Assembly: GCF_003114855.1 (NCBI RefSeq) | Contig: NZ_BFBB01000002.1 | Span: 496,001 to 560,000, forward strand | Direction: 5' to 3' | DNA: 64,000 nucleotides | Source: Leptospira ryugenii | GTDB taxonomy: Bacteria; Spirochaetota; Leptospiria; Leptospirales; Leptospiraceae | Part shown: one piece after another, positions 56,348 through 64,000 of the stretch | Numbering within the stretch: position 1 is the stretch's first letter | How the letters are laid out: each line of letters opens with the position of its first letter | Translations under genes and position numbers: made by a program | Notes under the pieces: generated by a model | Told to the model about the DNA's origin: nothing | The model's database searches: none | Seen by the model: the letters and a program-made list of their open reading frames with translations, nothing else

Positions 56348-57796
56348 TTATTTCGAGACTGGGTAGGCCTCATTGCCATGTTCTAGGATATCTAGACCCA
56401 TCAATTCCTCTTCCTCGGACACACGTAAACCTACGGTCACCTTGATCAAATAGAAGAGAAGAAAGCTAATCCCAAAGCTCCATACAAAGGCGAGAGCCAC
56501 ACCGATCAACTGTGCAAAGAGTTGGTGAACGCCACCACCATAGAAAAGGCCTGTGTTCACATTGAAGAGTCCAACTGCCAATGTCCCCCAAGCTCCGCAT
56601 ACGCCATGTACAGAGACGGCACCTACCGGATCATCGATTTTGATCTTATCAAAGAACAAAACACTAAAGACCACAAGAATGCCAGCAATCAAACCAATCA
56701 CAACGGAACCAAGGATGCTGACCTGGTCACAAGGTGCGGTAATGGCCACCAATCCAGCAAGACCTCCATTCAAAGTAAGACCGATTTCCGGTTTGCGAAA
56801 TAAGATCCAAGTCGTCGCCATGGCTCCGATAGCCCCTGCGCAGGCCGCCATATGGGTCACCACTGCGATGATGGCAAAGTTTCCATCTTTGATGGATGTC
56901 GTTGAACCAGGGTTAAAACCAAACCAACCAAACCAAAGGATGAAAACACCTAAAGCTGCCATTGACATATTGTGTCCAAGGATCGGAAACACACGTCCAT
57001 CTGGCTGGAACTTACCCAACCTTGGCCCCACGACAATGGCTCCCGCAAGACCTCCCCAAGCACCGATGCTGTGGACGACTGTAGAGCCAGCAAAGTCCAG
57101 AAAACCCACACCAGATGATTCACCGACAGCACCTAGGTTTAAACTTTCAAGAAAACCTGCGTCTCCGAATAGGCCTCCCCAAGCAAGGGAACCAAACAAC
57201 GGATAGATAAATGCAGTGATGAATACAGAAAAGAGCAAATAGGCAGGGAATTTCGTTCGCTCCGCCATAGCACCCGATACGATGGTTGCAGCGGTTGCCG
57301 CAAAGACAATTTGGAAGATAAAAAAGGAATACTTCCCAGGGTCAGGAGTTTGTCCTTCTGAGAGCAAAAGTGAATCCGCGACCCCAGGTAGGCCTATGCC
57401 AAACCCTGAGATGATTTGTGGTCCAAACATCAAACTGAAACCAACTAACCAGAAGGCAATGGCTCCCACCGTCAGGTCGGAAAAGTTTTTCATTAAAATA
57501 TTAACGGCATTCTTTGCACGAGTAAACCCAGCCTCTACAAAGGCGAAACCTGCTTGCATAAAGAAAACGAGGAAAGCGGCAATACAGGTCCAAATCCAAT
57601 CTGCCTCAGAGCCTGCCTTTTCTTGCTTGGCTTCTAGTTCCGAAAGTTTTTTTTCCAATGCCTCAAAGCTGCTAGGTGCGCTAGCTTCTGGATTTGGAGA
57701 TTCTTCTCCAAAGATCTGGCTACTTGTTGTTAGAAAAAAAGTAAAGAGAAGACCCAATGCCAAGGCATTAGGTCTTTGGAAGATACGATACATCAT
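56348..57796 (-). CDS. amtB: Ammonium transporter (Amt family)
   Basis: 482 residues: a signal peptide, a short Glu/Lys coiled linker (EALEKKLSELEAKQEKAGSE), and 11 membrane helices. The Phe gate region GFAFVEAGFTRAKNAVNILM, the first pore His in GSTVVHSIGAWGG and the second in GAVSVHGVCGAWGTLA are intact. It conducts ammonium; a GlnK-type PII protein normally controls it, but none is adjacent. The ATG overlaps the stop of the SpoIIE-TPR gene (TAATG), so the two are translationally coupled. Confidence 0.96.
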   Translation of the reverse strand: MMYRIFQRPNALALGLLFTFFLTTSSQIFGEESPNPEASAPSSFEALEKKLSELEAKQEKAGSEADWIWTCIAAFLVFFMQAGFAFVEAGFTRAKNAVNILMKNFSDLTVGAIAFWLVGFSLMFGPQIISGFGIGLPGVADSLLLSEGQTPDPGKYSFFIFQIVFAATAATIVSGAMAERTKFPAYLLFSVFITAFIYPLFGSLAWGGLFGDAGFLESLNLGAVGESSGVGFLDFAGSTVVHSIGAWGGLAGAIVVGPRLGKFQPDGRVFPILGHNMSMAALGVFILWFGWFGFNPGSTTSIKDGNFAIIAVVTHMAACAGAIGAMATTWILFRKPEIGLTLNGGLAGLVAITAPCDQVSILGSVVIGLIAGILVVFSVLFFDKIKIDDPVGAVSVHGVCGAWGTLAVGLFNVNTGLFYGGGVHQLFAQLIGVALAFVWSFGISFLLFYLIKVTVGLRVSEEEELMGLDILEHGNEAYPVSK

Positions 57797-59616
57797 TAGC
57801 TTGCCCTTTGCGAAAGCCCTTCTAATTTAATTAAAGAAGCTTTCAATTCTGTATTTTGTGGAGTGTTTTTTACGCCTTGCTGTAAGACTTTGATCGCTTT
57901 TGGTTTCGCATTTTCTTTGAGATAACATTGAGCAAGTAGAATGCTCGCTTTGCCAAAGGAATGGTCAGCAGATAGCGCCATCTTTAAGGCACGTTTTGCT
58001 TCGGAAATCTTTCCCGCCTTGTAATAGGCTCTACCCATCATGAAATAGGAGCTTGCGGTATTATCTCCAGATGTTTTTAAATAGGCTTCAAGATATCGAA
58101 TCGACTCCTCATAATTACCGTCTCGGTAATATAGTTTTCCTAGAAACAATAGAGTCTCTTTTAAAGACGAGTCAATTGAGTATGACTTCAATGCCAAGGC
58201 ATAGGCATCATCTGCCTTCATCTTCGCGTTGGCTTGCTTCGCCAAACTGAGATAATGGGATGCTTCTGGAATCGAATCGCCACAGTAAAGAAACAGGAAG
58301 GATAGGTCATCTCCAATCGCTGCATTTCTGCAATACTCTCGAAACCGCAAGATGAACTTTTCTGCTAGTTCCTTTACATTTACCTTTCCTCTGTTTTTCT
58401 CAACGAGAAGCTCTCTCTCTTCGGAAAGCCAAGTCTGAATCCTTTCCGGACCGATCTCTTCTTTTTCTGGATTTCTCTGCTCGGTAAAACCATCGGACAT
58501 GAGCAAAAGAAAATCGCCAGCATCCAACTTGCCTTGTTTTTCCTCGTAGTCACTTTTTCGAACGGGTAAAATTCCTAGTGGAACACCTTTCGTATCATAC
58601 GTGATAAACTTATTGTCTGCAGATTTATAATGCATCATTCTTTGGTGGCCTGCATTCACATAGCCAAAAGAATAATCACTGAAGATCCTCACCATGAAGG
58701 CTGTGAAATAAGTAGACTCGGGAAGTTGTTCCCTTAGGTTTTCACCCAATTCTTCCATAATCTCAGTGAGTCCGAGACCTGCCATAACAGATCGTCTAAA
58801 TTGGTGGTGGATTGCCATAGTGACAAGGGCTGCTGGGATTCCATGGCCAGATACATCGATATTGATCGCCGTGAGAGAATGTCCCTGTCGAACAATATCT
58901 ACCAAATCTCCACTCACCTCCGCCATAGGCTCGTAATGCGAAGCAAAATAAACACCGTTCCAAGCACTTAGGTCTTGCGGTAGGATTTGACTTTGGACAT
59001 TTCGTCCCATTTTTAAATCCCACTCCAGCTGATTTAAAATGGCTGCCTCTCTTGCTCTTGCAGTGACAAGGCCCTCAATCAATCTTACTCCAGAAAGTGC
59101 GAGAGCCAATTGAGAGGTTAAGGCTTCCAGAATTTCCAAATCATCTATGAGATAAAAATTTTCTCTATTCGATTCTACAGCAAGAGTACCAAGGCAATCT
59201 TCCTTTTGGAGGATGGGCACACACATTACTGATCTAGTTTTTTCCCCTTCATCAATAAAATCTGGAGATTTACTCAAATCGTTCACTAAAATTGGTTTTT
59301 TAGAAGAAAAGACAGCTCCTGAGTATCCCTCACCTAACTTTAAATTCCGCCTAGGCGGTTCCGTTTCCTTTACGAACTTGACTGGCACTAAGAATTCTCC
59401 ATCCCATAGACGAAGAGTCGTGTTATCTGATTCGAAAATCTCTTGGCAGATCAACATGACTTTGGAAAACAATTGATCCTCTTTATCTAAGTTGGCAAAT
59501 TCTTTGGATATATACAAAAGGATGGCAATTTTATCTTTATCGGTCAATCCCCCAACGACTTTGTTTTGTCCTCGGAAGTTGACGAGCATACGTTTTGAAA
59601 CTTTGAAGTCGACCAT
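57796..59616 (-). CDS. GAF-SpoIIE phosphatase-TPR signalling protein
   Basis: 606 residues. I start at the ATG at 59616, which has GGTAAGG four bases upstream; a TTG at 59664 has no ribosome site and lies too near the promoter. Order: GAF domain (about 35-185), PP2C/SpoIIE phosphatase (about 210-430) with motifs EVSGDLVDIV, NIDVSGHGIPAAL, YVNAGHQRM and LLMSDGFTEQ, then four or so TPR units to the end (YLEAYLKTSGDNTASSYFMM). It is soluble, so it senses a cytoplasmic signal. Coupling to amtB suggests a nitrogen-related role; that is inference. Confidence 0.9.
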   Translation of the reverse strand: MVDFKVSKRMLVNFRGQNKVVGGLTDKDKIAILLYISKEFANLDKEDQLFSKVMLICQEIFESDNTTLRLWDGEFLVPVKFVKETEPPRRNLKLGEGYSGAVFSSKKPILVNDLSKSPDFIDEGEKTRSVMCVPILQKEDCLGTLAVESNRENFYLIDDLEILEALTSQLALALSGVRLIEGLVTARAREAAILNQLEWDLKMGRNVQSQILPQDLSAWNGVYFASHYEPMAEVSGDLVDIVRQGHSLTAINIDVSGHGIPAALVTMAIHHQFRRSVMAGLGLTEIMEELGENLREQLPESTYFTAFMVRIFSDYSFGYVNAGHQRMMHYKSADNKFITYDTKGVPLGILPVRKSDYEEKQGKLDAGDFLLLMSDGFTEQRNPEKEEIGPERIQTWLSEERELLVEKNRGKVNVKELAEKFILRFREYCRNAAIGDDLSFLFLYCGDSIPEASHYLSLAKQANAKMKADDAYALALKSYSIDSSLKETLLFLGKLYYRDGNYEESIRYLEAYLKTSGDNTASSYFMMGRAYYKAGKISEAKRALKMALSADHSFGKASILLAQCYLKENAKPKAIKVLQQGVKNTPQNTELKASLIKLEGLSQRAS

Positions 59617-59654
59617 ATACCTTACCCTTTCTAATGCACTGCAAAAATCGTACC

Positions 59655-59670
59655 GACTAAGCAATTAGTC
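59655..59670. promoter_or_regulatory. Short hairpin at the predicted transcript start of the GAF-SpoIIE gene
   Basis: GACTAA and TTAGTC are perfect 6-bp arms around a 4-base loop. It begins just after the predicted transcription start on the minus strand and lies about 40 bases before the ATG at 59616. It may stabilise or control the leader; the length is marginal. Confidence 0.35.
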
Positions 59671-59678
59671 CAAGGATC

Positions 59679-59684
59679 ATTATA
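59679..59684 (-). promoter_or_regulatory. Perfect -10 box (TATAAT) upstream of the GAF-SpoIIE-amtB operon
   Basis: On the minus strand TATAAT occupies 59684-59679 and would start transcription near 59672, about 56 bases before the ATG. No good -35 box occurs at 16-18 bases; that region is covered instead by the imperfect inverted repeat at 59693-59719, which fits a promoter that needs an activator. Confidence 0.55.
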
Positions 59685-59692
59685 TAAACTGA

Positions 59693-59719
59693 TTATTTCT
59701 ACAAATTGTATAGAAATAA
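59693..59719. repeat. Inverted repeat over the -35 region of the GAF-SpoIIE-amtB promoter
   Basis: TTATTTCTA (59693-59701) and TAGAAATAA (59711-59719) are perfect 9-bp arms around a 9-base spacer. Within the spacer region ACAA and TTGT add an inner pairing with a 1-base offset. The position just upstream of a perfect -10 box suggests an activator or repressor site. Confidence 0.5.
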
Positions 59720-59765
59720 CACAAAAAAGACATCTCTGCAAACACTGCGCTAGGCGATATGCTTA

Positions 59766-60800
59766 TTATTTAGACATGTCATTGTCTAAACTTTGTACAC
59801 TAGGTAGGACATACACTAATTGGAGACCCAAGGTCCGCTCCACTTCGATCGGAGGTTCACTGCCCCTGATTTGGTTTTGTTGGAAGAAACAATTGAAAAA
59901 GATACCCTTTCCAAAGGCATCTGGAAATAATTCTGTCGCATACCCAATCGAGGCACCATACATCTTTTGGAGACCTGAGGATTGAGTAGCCCTGGTATTG
60001 TTTGCTAAGCCAAATAGGATTTGAGAGCTGGAAGAATATTTCCAGCCCAGACCGAAAGATCCGGTGAACATGGTAAGGGAGGGATAATCTGGTTTTTCTT
60101 CTATACCGTTTAACCTAAAATATGCCCTCTCCCAAATAACACGCCTTAGTTCTGAATACAAAAAAACATATTCATTCAAATCATATTGAACTCCCAAAGA
60201 CACTCTTTCTGGAAGACGCTCTCTTAACCTTTCACTCCCAAGAAATGAGTCCATCCGAAAAGAACCAGGGCTTTCAAGACTAATACCGAACGTAAATTTA
60301 TCGTACACTATGCCCACACTTGCATAGGCACTCAGTGAATAGCTACTGATCCCACCCACTCGGCTTGCCAGTGAAGGTCCGATTCCAAAACTTAAAAAGA
60401 TGGAGTCGTTGAGTGCATAGCTAAGAAAGACTTGGCCTTGGTATGCTTGTAATTTTTCTTCTGTTGGGAAGGAACGTGAATACATTGGCCGCGCGCGCAC
60501 TCCGAAGCCCATTGATGCATTCCACTGGTAATACGCTGAACCATTGAATTGATATGCAAGATTGCTTTGTTTTTGTTGGTTAGCCAATAGACCAAACGAA
60601 ACCAAAGAGGATTTGTTGTAGGCTAAAAGTGCAGGATTGCCTGAAGAATTTGCAAGTGCGTTTCGCAGACCAACTCCTTCCGAATACAAACCAGCTCCAA
60701 GGCCCGAGGATACATTTTCCTCATAGCCTGAAAACTGAGCCTTGATAGGCGAAACAAAGAATGCACTTGTGAATATAAACAAGGCAAAAGAATTCTTCAT
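59766..60800 (-). CDS. Outer membrane beta-barrel protein
   Basis: 344 residues. A signal peptide (NSFALFIFTSAFFVSPIKA) precedes an N-terminal NSSGNPALLAYNKSS segment reminiscent of PorV/FadL-like barrels. The rest has alternating aromatic strands with Gly/Ser/Tyr turns. There is no terminal Phe, but the last predicted strand is followed by SLDNDMSK. Barrel and location are inferred; substrate unknown. It diverges from the gene at 60853. Confidence 0.75.
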   Translation of the reverse strand: MKNSFALFIFTSAFFVSPIKAQFSGYEENVSSGLGAGLYSEGVGLRNALANSSGNPALLAYNKSSLVSFGLLANQQKQSNLAYQFNGSAYYQWNASMGFGVRARPMYSRSFPTEEKLQAYQGQVFLSYALNDSIFLSFGIGPSLASRVGGISSYSLSAYASVGIVYDKFTFGISLESPGSFRMDSFLGSERLRERLPERVSLGVQYDLNEYVFLYSELRRVIWERAYFRLNGIEEKPDYPSLTMFTGSFGLGWKYSSSSQILFGLANNTRATQSSGLQKMYGASIGYATELFPDAFGKGIFFNCFFQQNQIRGSEPPIEVERTLGLQLVYVLPSVQSLDNDMSK

Positions 60801-60852
60801 TAGTTACAATTTCTCTTGAGTTTCTTAATGTGCAAGGGAATATTGTTAAGCT

Positions 60853-61278
60853 ATGGCCAAGCCAATGTTTAAACAGTTTCGGTCTCCCCAAGGATGGTAC
60901 TCGCTTTTGTACCCTGCCCATTGGGAACATATGGTGGTGGAGGAGATACCAGCTTTCTTCCATCCAGACGGTGCAGGTGCCTTACAATTTTACGCCTTCG
61001 AATCCAAGCAAGATTCTTTTGATGTAAATGCAGAACTGGCCAATTACCTAAAAATCCACCAGATAGATTACGAAGAAGATAAAGTTGCAGAATTTGAAAA
61101 TAACGAAGGCTCCTCTATCAGAGCTTGCGAATTTGAGAAGGAAGGGCGCATCTGGCTTGTGTATATGATTGCAAATCAAAAACAGATGCTATTGGCAACA
61201 TACAATGCAGATGAACCTGTTGACGAGGAAATGTTCCAAAACCTGACAGACATCATCAGTTCAGTCCGATTCCTTTGA
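60853..61278 (+). CDS. Small soluble protein, possible Mog1/PsbP-like fold
   Basis: 141 residues without signal peptide. The opening FRSPQGWYSLLYPAHWEHM and the ending FQNLTDIISSVRFL follow the pattern of small Mog1/PsbP-like domains (DUF3805 type), with a central beta-sheet. Function unknown. It lies 52 bases from the outer membrane barrel gene on the opposite strand and 74 bases before the AsmA-like gene. Confidence 0.72.
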   Translation: MAKPMFKQFRSPQGWYSLLYPAHWEHMVVEEIPAFFHPDGAGALQFYAFESKQDSFDVNAELANYLKIHQIDYEEDKVAEFENNEGSSIRACEFEKEGRIWLVYMIANQKQMLLATYNADEPVDEEMFQNLTDIISSVRFL

Positions 61279-61352
61279 TTTTTTTCTTTACTTTCAGTTT
61301 TAGTCTGACACCTTTCTAAGATTTTAGAACCATCTATAGACAGGAGACTTAC

Positions 61353-62795
61353 ATGAAAAAAATCCTCATTGGGATTGGGGCATTTTTGGGAACCATCCTC
61401 ACCCTACTCATCATTGGATTGGTATTTGCGGGCAGCTTTATCACCAATGAATTTTTAGTAAAACAAATTGAATCATCGATCAACGTCAGAGCTAACGTTG
61501 AAAAGGTAAACATCAGTCTATTTAGTGCCTTGTCTAGTATTGAAATTGAAGGGATTCAACTAGCATACCGTGATTCTATCGCAGATAAGGGAACTGCATT
61601 AGGGGAAAGAAAGCCAATCTCCAATCCAGTAATTTCAATAGGAAAAGCCTCTGTAAAAGTTTCATTCTTGGCACTCTTACAAAAAAAGTTTGAGCTAAAG
61701 AAACTACTTATCTCGGAACCTAAAATAACACTCGTCATGTTTGAGAATGGAGGGAACAATCTTACAACTCTTTTCAAAACTCCCTCTACTGTGAATGGAG
61801 AACCCAATCCTGCCCTAAGCCCTGAAGCCATTGCGGAAAGAAAAAAAGAAGAAGCTGAAGAAAGGCAAAGGGCCAAGGATGAACCATCTGAGCCATTTTC
61901 AATCAAGAGCATACCAATCGCTATCCAGATGGGTTTGGTAGGTTTGGAACATGCCGACGTATCAGTCTTGATGAAAAAAACTGGCCAAGTAATCCAAGTA
62001 AAAGATTTGAATCTAAAGTTGACGGATATCGACATCGATGGAGCAGATCTTGCTAATCATAACCATGTGAGTGTTGATTTCGATGCAGACGTAACTATCA
62101 TTGGAAAGGCAAAAAATGAGGCCGCACAATTTCTATTGGATACAAATGGTGAGATCTCACCCTTTGTGGAAAAAACAGGGCTTGTCAACCCCAGTGTTAT
62201 CTATAACGTAACTATGCAAGAAGACTCTTTTCTCTCAGGTTTTGCTGCCTTTGATGCGATCGCCGGAGAACTTCCAATCTTAAACCAAGCAGGCCTTAAA
62301 CTGGATAAGCTGAAGGAAAAGGCAATCTTGAAAAAAGATGTAAGTTTTAAAGTATCTTATGCAGATGGGAAAGTTACTTTCTTAGATGAACCAACCTTTC
62401 CAACAAAAAATTATGATCTTCAAATCAATAAAGGTTCATTTCTGATCATCACAAATAACCAGCATGAGATGAAAATGGGTATGCTCTATGACGAAGAGGA
62501 ATCCAAAAAATCTATCGCTGGAGTGGACGCAAAAATTAAGGACGCAACGAAAGGATCGGGTGATCCAAAAGAACTAAGAAACAAAGTATTAGGTTCACTC
62601 ATCAAAGACGACAGGATCAATATCCCATTCAAAACATCAGGTGACATCAGAAATCCTTCGGTTACTCTGGGTGTGGAAATTGGTTCTTTGGCTGATCTGC
62701 TCGGTGGCGCAATCAAAGGAGCTATCAAAGGTAAGATTGGAGACGAACTTAAAAAAATTCCCGGTGGAGATGCATTGAAAAAATTTGGGTTTTAA
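61353..62795 (+). CDS. AsmA-like membrane-anchored envelope protein
   Basis: 480 residues. One N-terminal helix (LIGIGAFLGTILTLLIIGLV) anchors a long periplasmic beta-rich part. NISLFSALSSIEIEGIQLAY is the AsmA-type start, and the C-terminal region shows repeated strand pattern with DINIPFKTSGDIRNPSVTLG-like text, as in AsmA/TamB relatives. A Lys/Glu-rich loop (about 165-185) interrupts it. Such proteins support lipid transport or outer membrane assembly. The ATG has AGGAG upstream. A perfect terminator follows. Confidence 0.82.
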   Translation: MKKILIGIGAFLGTILTLLIIGLVFAGSFITNEFLVKQIESSINVRANVEKVNISLFSALSSIEIEGIQLAYRDSIADKGTALGERKPISNPVISIGKASVKVSFLALLQKKFELKKLLISEPKITLVMFENGGNNLTTLFKTPSTVNGEPNPALSPEAIAERKKEEAEERQRAKDEPSEPFSIKSIPIAIQMGLVGLEHADVSVLMKKTGQVIQVKDLNLKLTDIDIDGADLANHNHVSVDFDADVTIIGKAKNEAAQFLLDTNGEISPFVEKTGLVNPSVIYNVTMQEDSFLSGFAAFDAIAGELPILNQAGLKLDKLKEKAILKKDVSFKVSYADGKVTFLDEPTFPTKNYDLQINKGSFLIITNNQHEMKMGMLYDEEESKKSIAGVDAKIKDATKGSGDPKELRNKVLGSLIKDDRINIPFKTSGDIRNPSVTLGVEIGSLADLLGGAIKGAIKGKIGDELKKIPGGDALKKFGF

Positions 62796-62811
62796 AGGTT
62801 TGTAACGATGC

Positions 62812-62846
62812 AAAAAGGATCCACAATATCTTTGTGGATCCTTTTT
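62812..62846. terminator. Bidirectional rho-independent terminator
   Basis: A perfect 15-bp stem (AAAAAGGATCCACAA, 62812-62826, with its complement 62832-62846) closes a 5-base loop. It begins with A's and ends with T's, so it works on both strands, serving the AsmA-like gene and typA, which converge here. Confidence 0.95.
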
Positions 62847-62849
62847 AAT

Positions 62850-64000
62850 TTAACGACCGTTTCCTGCCCGTTTTCTCATATTGGCATCTAGGATCTTTTT
62901 CCTAAGCCTCAAACTATTAGGCGTGACTTCCAACAATTCATCATCATCTAAAAACTCAATGGATTGCTCTAGAGTCAGTCTTTTGGGAGGAGTCAAACGG
63001 ATCGCTTCATCTGAACCAGAAGCTCTTACGTTAGTAAGCTTTTTTTCCCGTACTGGGTTTACTTCTAAATCTGAATCACGAGCGTTCATCCCAAGGATCA
63101 TCCCAGGATAAACTGCAGTTTGAGGCTCAATGAATAGCTCCCCTCTTTCTTGCACCTTCCAAAGAGCGTAGGCAGTAGCATCTCCAGAATCCATGGATAT
63201 GAGAGCTCCATTTTTCCTTCCTGGAATTTCCCCTTTGTATTTATCATAACGAAGGAAGCGGCTAGACATTACACCTTCACCTCGAGTTTCGGAAATGAAA
63301 TGACCGCGAAATCCGATAAGGCCCCTTGTGGGTATCTCATATTCAACCCGAGTTATACCAGAGGCATGCGTCTCCATTCCTTGGAGTTCCCCTTTACGTC
63401 GATTCAGTTCTTGGATCACAGCTCCACTGAACTGCTCTGGCATATCCATCACCAAATTTTCGTAAGGTTCCGTTTTTTCACCATTTTCATTTGATTTTAA
63501 AATAACTTCAGGTCTGGAAACTTGCAACTCATAGCCTTCTCGACGCATTGTCTCTATCAAGACAGAAAGGTGCAATTCTCCCCTTCCCAAAATTTTGAAT
63601 CGATCTTTATCTTCTGTCTCTTCTAACTTAAGTGCCACGTTTGTCTCTAATTCACGGTCTAGTCTTTCCCGTAAGTTTCGAGTGGTAACAAATTTCCCTT
63701 CTTTGCCAGCAAAGGGGGAATTGTTAATCATAAAAAACATGGAGACCGTAGGTTCTTCGACTTGTATGGCCGGCAATGGAATGGGATTACCTAAATCACA
63801 AACCGTATCTCCAATGAACATGTCTGGGATACCTGCAATCGCTACGATATCACCAGAAACTGCTTCGTCCATTTCGTAGCGTTGCAATCCTTCATAGCCA
63901 TACACTTTTGTGATTTTATAATTGGCAGTTTGGCCATTTGTCTTTGCGAGAGTGACATCCTGTCCTTTTTTCAATGTGCCTGCGTAGATTTTACCGATGG
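62850..64000 (-). CDS. typA: GTP-binding protein TypA/BipA, C-terminal part
   Basis: The gene enters from the right edge; 382 complete codons are present before the stop. In-frame sequence continues past 63974 ([13 protein letters not shown]), so the methionine-like start there is not real. Visible parts are the end of domain II ([20 protein letters not shown]), the EF-G-like domains III and V ([37 protein letters not shown]) and the BipA-specific C-terminal domain ([19 protein letters not shown]). BipA is a ribosome-associated GTPase active in ribosome assembly and stress. The GTPase domain lies outside the window. Confidence 0.96.
   Translation of the reverse strand, partial: IGKIYAGTLKKGQDVTLAKTNGQTANYKITKVYGYEGLQRYEMDEAVSGDIVAIAGIPDMFIGDTVCDLGNPIPLPAIQVEEPTVSMFFMINNSPFAGKEGKFVTTRNLRERLDRELETNVALKLEETEDKDRFKILGRGELHLSVLIETMRREGYELQVSRPEVILKSNENGEKTEPYENLVMDMPEQFSGAVIQELNRRKGELQGMETHASGITRVEYEIPTRGLIGFRGHFISETRGEGVMSSRFLRYDKYKGEIPGRKNGALISMDSGDATAYALWKVQERGELFIEPQTAVYPGMILGMNARDSDLEVNPVREKKLTNVRASGSDEAIRLTPPKRLTLEQSIEFLDDDELLEVTPNSLRLRKKILDANMRKRAGNGR

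Noticed and set aside
56553..57206. 217-codon open frame antisense to amtB, with another at 57282-57830
   Set aside because: They lie fully inside a well-supported transporter gene, are low in normal protein features and rich in Pro, Lys and Thr, as expected for the complement of hydrophobic codons.
61556..62035. 159-codon minus-strand frame inside the AsmA-like gene
   Set aside because: Ser/Phe-rich complement of a real coding frame; no supporting context.
1..64000. tRNA, rRNA, CRISPR arrays, insertion sequences, prophage genes, riboswitches
   Set aside because: No cloverleaf-like segments, repeat-spacer arrays, transposases, integrases or long leaders were found; gaps between genes are too short for most of these.

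Overview
The window is a gene-dense, moderately AT-rich piece of a bacterial chromosome. It most resembles a spirochaete, probably Leptospira, although no rRNA is present to confirm this. The clues are an LptD-type LPS exporter together with lipoproteins carrying loose spirochaetal lipoboxes (ending NNC, VNC or NGC), several SpoIIE/PP2C regulators, a MurE with the meso-DAP motif, MqnA of the futalosine menaquinone route, and a high density of TPR and unknown secreted proteins. I saw no tRNA, rRNA, CRISPR array, insertion sequence or prophage. No gap between genes exceeds about 110 bases.

Layout. 1-5256 (+): the tail of an unknown gene, a tandem-HTH XRE regulator with an inverted repeat over its ribosome binding site, an SNF-family symporter with a previously uncalled 38-residue membrane companion, a DinG-like helicase and an LPP20/FlgT-like secreted protein. 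5219-7354 (-): a TPR-like protein and asnS. 7408-12539 (+): a tight run of folD, a CE7-like esterase fold, cysS, an SpoU rRNA methyltransferase and a lipase-like lipoprotein. 12517-21165 (-): a compact run of lptD, an initiating sugar transferase, gatC, gatA, hisF and an SSS symporter. 21198-28488: signalling and maintenance genes (a receiver-kinase hybrid with a decayed ATPase, a UvrD-like helicase, a MORN lipoprotein, an M48 protease lipoprotein, a PAS-GGDEF-EAL protein).

28586-38750 is the least explained part. It holds a small protein, a STAS antagonist, a SpoIIE phosphatase with a secreted TPR protein, an unknown membrane protein, a MoxR ATPase / VWA protein / PrsW-like intramembrane protease run, and a 625-residue protein with an Arg-Ser-Gly-rich segment coupled to a nitrilase-fold protein that has lost catalytic residues. 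39457-42745 (-): lspA, a UbiB kinase and a Gfo/Idh oxidoreductase. 42796-45826 (+): murF, purE, purK. 45809-53398 (-): a reduced dcw cluster read rsmH, ftsL-like, murE, mraY, ftsW, murG, murC, lacking ftsI, murD and the ftsQAZ end. 53472-64000: a HIT hydrolase, cheR, mqnA, a lipoprotein, amtB coupled to a GAF-SpoIIE-TPR phosphatase that has its own promoter-like region, an outer membrane barrel, a small soluble protein, an AsmA-like protein and the C-terminal part of typA.

Two themes recur. Many genes look like enzymes but lack key residues (hybrid kinase, GGDEF domain, nitrilase fold, CE7 esterase, DinG cluster ligand). The genome is also strongly compacted: same-strand genes often overlap by 4 nt, and four convergent pairs interlock their stop codons in a 4-nt overlap. 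The best candidates for an undescribed system are the MoxR-VWA-PrsW run (33383-36766) and the phosphatase-AmtB pair (56348-59616).
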